From: Neisseria macacae ATCC 33926
Lineage (GTDB): Bacteria; Pseudomonadota; Gammaproteobacteria; Burkholderiales; Neisseriaceae
NCBI RefSeq assembly: GCF_022749495.1
Contig: NZ_CP094241.1
Span: 1,054,001 to 1,118,000 of the forward strand
Reading direction: 5' to 3'
Length of the DNA stretch: 64,000 nt
The translations under genes were made by a program, and so were the position numbers. Of the stretch, positions 60,937 to 64,000 are shown piece by piece; the first letter of the stretch is position 1, and each line of letters begins with the position of its first letter. The notes beneath the pieces were generated by a model that worked only from the letters and a program-made list of their open reading frames with translations, did no database searches and was not told the origin of the DNA.

Positions 60937-62238
60937 TTATATTTTTTCTACCGTATCGCTTTGTTTGGACACCAAAAGCTGGTCGACTTTCAGATTTTCG
61001 GTGTCGATGATTTCAAATTTATAGCCCGCGTAAACCAAAAAATCAGTGCGTTTCGGGATTTTGCGCAGGGAATACATCATAAAGCCGGCGATGGTTTCGT
61101 AGTTTTCCGAGTTGGGAAATTCCTCGATGTCCAACGCGCGCATTACGTCGGCGAGCGGCGTGGCGCCGTCCACCAGCCAGGTATCTTCGGTGCGGCGGAT
61201 GATTTGCGGCTCTTCTTCGGTATTGACCAGCTCGCCCATGACGATGCTCATCACGTCTTTCAGCGTTACCACGCCGACCACCAGCGCGTATTCGTTCACC
61301 ACCACGGCAAAGTCTTCGCCGGAAGTTTTGAAGGTTTCCAAGACATCGTAAAGCGACAGCGTGTCGGGGATGAACAAGGCTTTGCGCAACACGCGCTTGT
61401 CGGTCAGGCGGACGTCTTTTTCTTTTAAAAACAAGGTCAGCAGCGTGTGTGATTCGATGTAGCCGATGACGCGTTCCAAATCGCCATCGCACACCAAGAA
61501 TTTGTTGTGCGGTTTTTCCGACATGATTTCCAACACGGTATCGCTGCCGTCGTTTTTATCGAAATAGGCGATGTATTCGCGCGTGCTCATGGTGGAAGTC
61601 ACCGTGCGCGCTTGCATGTCGAAAATATTTTCAATCAGGTAGTGTTCCTGCTCTTTCAACACGCCAGCCTGCGCGCCCGCATCGACGACGGCGTAAATGT
61701 CTTCCGAGGTCAGCTGCTCTTGGCGGACGGTGGAGATTTTGAAGAGTTTGAATATCGCGTTCGCCAGTCCGTCAAATGTCCAAACGAAAGGCTTTAGAAT
61801 AAAAATCAAAAACATCATCGGCCGCACGATGCGCACCGCCACCGCTTCGGGATGGGTCATCGCTATGCGTTTGGGCATCAGGTCGGCAATCAGGATGAAG
61901 CTGCCCGTGACCAGCGCGAAGGTCAGCAGCGACGCGGCGGTAGTGCCCCAACTGCCCGCGTTTGCCAACAAACCGCCGAAATAAGGGCGCACCGCCGCTT
62001 CGCCGACGATACCGGCGAGAATGGCGACGGCGTTCAAACCGATTTGGACGACGGTGATGAAACTGCCCGGCTGCTGCTGCATGTTGAGCACATCCAGCGC
62101 GCGCGTGTCGCCGCCGTCTTTTGCCATGACTTGCAATTTGATTTTGCGCGCCGAGGCGAGCGCGAGTTCGGAGCAGGAAACGAATGCGCTGATGACGATC
62201 AGCAGGACCAATAATAATAAGGCTTCGAGAATATTCAT
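60937..62238 (-). CDS. CNNM/CorC-type membrane protein with CBS domains (YtfL/HlyC family)
   Basis: 433 residues from ATG 62238. An N-terminal DUF21 transmembrane domain (SAFVSCSELALASARKIKL, GLNAVAILAGIVGEA), two CBS domains (about 200-320; MSTREYIAYFD, VVVNEYALVVGVVTLKDVMSIVMGEL) and a C-terminal CorC_HlyC domain (DTWLVDGATPLADVMRALDIEEFP). Homologues are called haemolysins, but evidence supports Mg2+ or Co2+ efflux, and E. coli YtfL/PaeA exports cadaverine. The exact substrate is unknown. Confidence 0.9.
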   Translation of the reverse strand: MNILEALLLLVLLIVISAFVSCSELALASARKIKLQVMAKDGGDTRALDVLNMQQQPGSFITVVQIGLNAVAILAGIVGEAAVRPYFGGLLANAGSWGTTAASLLTFALVTGSFILIADLMPKRIAMTHPEAVAVRIVRPMMFLIFILKPFVWTFDGLANAIFKLFKISTVRQEQLTSEDIYAVVDAGAQAGVLKEQEHYLIENIFDMQARTVTSTMSTREYIAYFDKNDGSDTVLEIMSEKPHNKFLVCDGDLERVIGYIESHTLLTLFLKEKDVRLTDKRVLRKALFIPDTLSLYDVLETFKTSGEDFAVVVNEYALVVGVVTLKDVMSIVMGELVNTEEEPQIIRRTEDTWLVDGATPLADVMRALDIEEFPNSENYETIAGFMMYSLRKIPKRTDFLVYAGYKFEIIDTENLKVDQLLVSKQSDTVEKI

Positions 62239-62281
62239 GAAAAACGGTGTGTGTGGCAAACAGAGGACATTTTAGCATTAA

Positions 62282-62312
62282 AGGTCGTCTGAAAAATTCA
62301 GACGACCTTTTT
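62282..62312. terminator. DUS-pair terminator
   Basis: AGGTCGTCTGAA 62282-62293 and its complement 62297-62308 with a three-base loop; between the minus-strand genes at 62324 and 60937. Confidence 0.85.
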
Positions 62313-62323
62313 GCCAGTCATAC

Positions 62324-62677
62324 TTACCAATCGCGCGGGGCAACCAGTTCTTCGATGTCCGCATCTTCAAAGCCGTAGCTTTGGGCGATGTATTCCATAT
62401 CGGTGGCAATCGTGTCTCTAGCGACGGTCTCGATTTCGCTGTCGTTTTCATCAAACTCTTCAGCCAATTCGTTGAAGCGTTCGGTAGCTGCGTGGGTTAG
62501 TTCGTATAGGGCGTCGAGATTTTCGGGCTGTTCGGTTTCGATTTGACGGCATAGTTCAACTAGGATGTTTTCTCCTTTTTGCACGAGTTTGGGCGGGAAA
62601 TAATCGTCGTCGTACATATCCTGCAAAAAGGTGTGGTTTGCCAATTCGGTGTTGTTCAGTTGATGACGTGTAGTCAT
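62324..62677 (-). CDS. DUF5713 family protein
   Basis: 117 residues, very acidic. NHTFLQDMYDDDYFPPKLVQKGENILVELC at the N-terminus and SYGFEDADIEELVAPRDW at the C-terminus match what I recall of DUF5713. Function unknown. Confidence 0.8.
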   Translation of the reverse strand: MTTRHQLNNTELANHTFLQDMYDDDYFPPKLVQKGENILVELCRQIETEQPENLDALYELTHAATERFNELAEEFDENDSEIETVARDTIATDMEYIAQSYGFEDADIEELVAPRDW

Positions 62678-62715
62678 GATTTTCCTTTTCTATTTAGCAG
62701 ATGGATTTTAAAAAA

Positions 62716-62776
62716 AGGTCGTCTGAAAGCGCAGCTTCAACGAAGTTAAAACGGTTTTGAGATTTTCAGACGACCT
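62716..62776. terminator. Wide DUS inverted pair
   Basis: AGGTCGTCTGAA 62716-62727 and its complement 62765-62776 with a 37-base loop; just after the minus-strand NYN gene. Confidence 0.6.
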
Positions 62777-62823
62777 CTGTGGATTGTGGGCGACAGATTA
62801 GCCTTTTCCTTCAAACATATGGC

Positions 62824-63999
62824 TTAACTTTTGGCGGTAAAGCGTTTGTTGACGCGCAGGCGTTCGCCTCGGCCGGCTTTTTTGATTTCCAGCCAGTCGG
62901 CGAAGATGGCGTGGATGAGGTGGTTTATGGTTTCAAAGCCGTATTGCTGCGGGTCGGTGCCTTGTGCGGCGAGTTGCTTCGATACGTCGCTCAAACGTGC
63001 CCAGCCTTGTTCGTCGGCGTGGGTATCGACTGCCTGCTGTACGGCAGGGATAACGCGGGTAACGGGCAGTTTGCTGCTTTTGGCGGCGGGTTCGGGTTTG
63101 ACGGGTGTCGATTGCGCGGTGTCTGCCGCAGGGCTTGGTGCGGTATTTTCGTTTTTGGTTGGGTTGGTTTTTTTGCTGCGCGTTTTGCGTTTTTGCGCGG
63201 CGTTGGGGTCGTCTGAAACGGTTTCTTCTGCCTGATGGGTTGCCACTGGGTTTTCAGACGACCTCTCTGTCGGCTTGTCGGCGGATTTGCGGCGGCGGAC
63301 TTGGAGTTGGTTGTTGTCGGTGCGGTGTTCGAAGATGTCGAAGGATTTGATGAGGTCGGAGAGTTTGCCGTAGCCGTACAGCCTTGAGTCGAAATCGGGA
63401 TTGATTTTGCTGATGTAGCTGCCGATGGGGCCGAGGTTTGCCCAGCCGAGATCGTCGGCGTTTTCGCGCACGGCGCGTTTGAGCAGGGACAGCGCGTCAG
63501 GGGCGGCGGATTCTTCGGCGGCAGGGTTGTTTTTGCCGTTGTTCTTCTCTTTTTCCCGGCGTTGTTTTTCGGGACGGAAGATTTCGGTGTAGATGAATTT
63601 GTCGCAGGCTTTGCGGAAGGCTTCGGGCGTTTTCTTTTCGCCGAAACCGTAAACGGTCAACCCGCTTTCGCGCAGGCGGCTTGCCAATCGGGTGAAGTCG
63701 GAATCGCTGGATACGATGCAGAAGCCGTCGAAATTGCCGCTGTATAGCAAATCCATCGCGTCGATAACCAACGCCATATCGGTGGCGTTTTTGCCTTTGG
63801 TGTAGGCGAATTGCTGGACGGGGATGATGGCATGGGGCAGGAGGGCGGCTTTCCATTTGGAAAGGCCGTGGCTCCAGTCGCCGTAGATGCGTTTGACGCT
63901 GGCGATGCCGTATTTGGCAACTTCTTCGAGCAGGCGGTCGATGATGTCGGCGGGGGCGTTGTCGGCGTCGATGAGGACGGCGAGTTTTTTGTTGGCCAA
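62824..63999 (-). CDS. NYN domain protein with two OST-HTH/LOTUS domains
   Basis: 391 residues to the window edge, where the frame begins with TTG (LANKKLAVLIDADN); the true start is there or just outside. Residues 6-145 form a NYN (PIN-like) ribonuclease domain with the acidic residues LIDADN, TDMALVIDAMDLL and SSDSDF. Two OST-HTH domains follow (about 172-235, NADDLGWANLGPIGSYISK; and about 320-385, EQGWARLSDVSKQLAA) separated by a Pro/Lys/Ala-rich linker. Such LabA-like proteins are thought to bind and cut RNA. Two DUS in the linker region are translated as RSSENP and VSDDPN. Confidence 0.87.
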   Translation of the reverse strand: MANKKLAVLIDADNAPADIIDRLLEEVAKYGIASVKRIYGDWSHGLSKWKAALLPHAIIPVQQFAYTKGKNATDMALVIDAMDLLYSGNFDGFCIVSSDSDFTRLASRLRESGLTVYGFGEKKTPEAFRKACDKFIYTEIFRPEKQRREKEKNNGKNNPAAEESAAPDALSLLKRAVRENADDLGWANLGPIGSYISKINPDFDSRLYGYGKLSDLIKSFDIFEHRTDNNQLQVRRRKSADKPTERSSENPVATHQAEETVSDDPNAAQKRKTRSKKTNPTKNENTAPSPAADTAQSTPVKPEPAAKSSKLPVTRVIPAVQQAVDTHADEQGWARLSDVSKQLAAQGTDPQQYGFETINHLIHAIFADWLEIKKAGRGERLRVNKRFTAKS

Positions 64000-64000
64000 T

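Noticed and set aside
1..64000. CRISPR arrays, tRNA or rRNA genes
   Set aside because: The repeats are dispersed DUS, Correia, dRS3 and GTAG hairpins, not regularly spaced; no tRNA-like T-arm and acceptor pattern was found outside coding sequence.

Overview
The window is a chromosome segment of a commensal Neisseria of the N. mucosa / sicca / macacae / subflava type. The main evidence is the DNA uptake sequence (DUS): nearly every copy reads AGGTCGTCTGAA (the mucosa-type dialect), and only a few read AGGCCGTCTGAA. Correia (CREE) elements with TATAGTGG termini, dRS3 repeats and Neisseria-like gene neighbourhoods agree. No tRNA, rRNA, CRISPR array, prophage or IS transposase was seen; the mobile DNA visible is small and non-coding.

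Layout. 1-6 kb: end of sucD, a TonB-dependent siderophore receptor, a yqjD-yqjE-yqjK-like envelope/stress operon, a repeat-rich gap and an AT-rich orphan gene. 6-11.8 kb: bamD divergent from rluD, then pgeF, a methyltransferase, a gene broken by a stop codon, and a VOC protein. 11.8-18 kb: an RbbA-like double-ATPase/permease and a YhhJ-like permease, separated by a YjbR protein, an Asp/Glu racemase and a secreted protein. 18.5-23 kb: maltose operon (MFS transporter, maltose phosphorylase, beta-phosphoglucomutase). 23.8-28 kb: ATP-grasp ligase, N-acyltransferase, small secreted protein and Rieske oxygenase interleaved with Correia elements, possibly a small-molecule pathway. 28.4-32 kb: ilvI-ilvH-(monooxygenase)-ilvC. 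32.4-36.5 kb: an AT-rich island of five or six orphan genes, some immunity-like, bounded by repeats and by a vestigial copy of the mfd 3' end. 36.6-45 kb: mfd, small conserved genes, a VIT-family transporter and an acyl-CoA dehydrogenase. 45-51.8 kb: typA, bfrA-bfrB, a region with two tandem terminators, two Neisseria-specific genes and trxB. 52-58.8 kb: corA, acyl-CoA thioesterase, uspA, tcdA, paralogous membrane proteins, scpA, brnQ. 58.9-64 kb: an RNA-repair pair (HD-phosphoesterase/polynucleotide kinase plus Rnl2-type RNA ligase), a CBS-domain transporter, a DUF5713-like protein and a NYN/OST-HTH protein.

How the genes work together: the maltose genes form a complete uptake and phosphorolysis route to glucose and glucose-6-phosphate; the ilv genes provide the first two steps of branched-chain synthesis; BfrA and BfrB carry complementary active sites; HD-Pnk and the ligase together heal and seal broken RNA. 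Thirteen full-length Correia elements lie in 64 kb, several just upstream of genes or inside DUS-pair terminators. In two large genes (rbbA-like and mfd) repeat DNA of the intergenic type has become in-frame protein linker.
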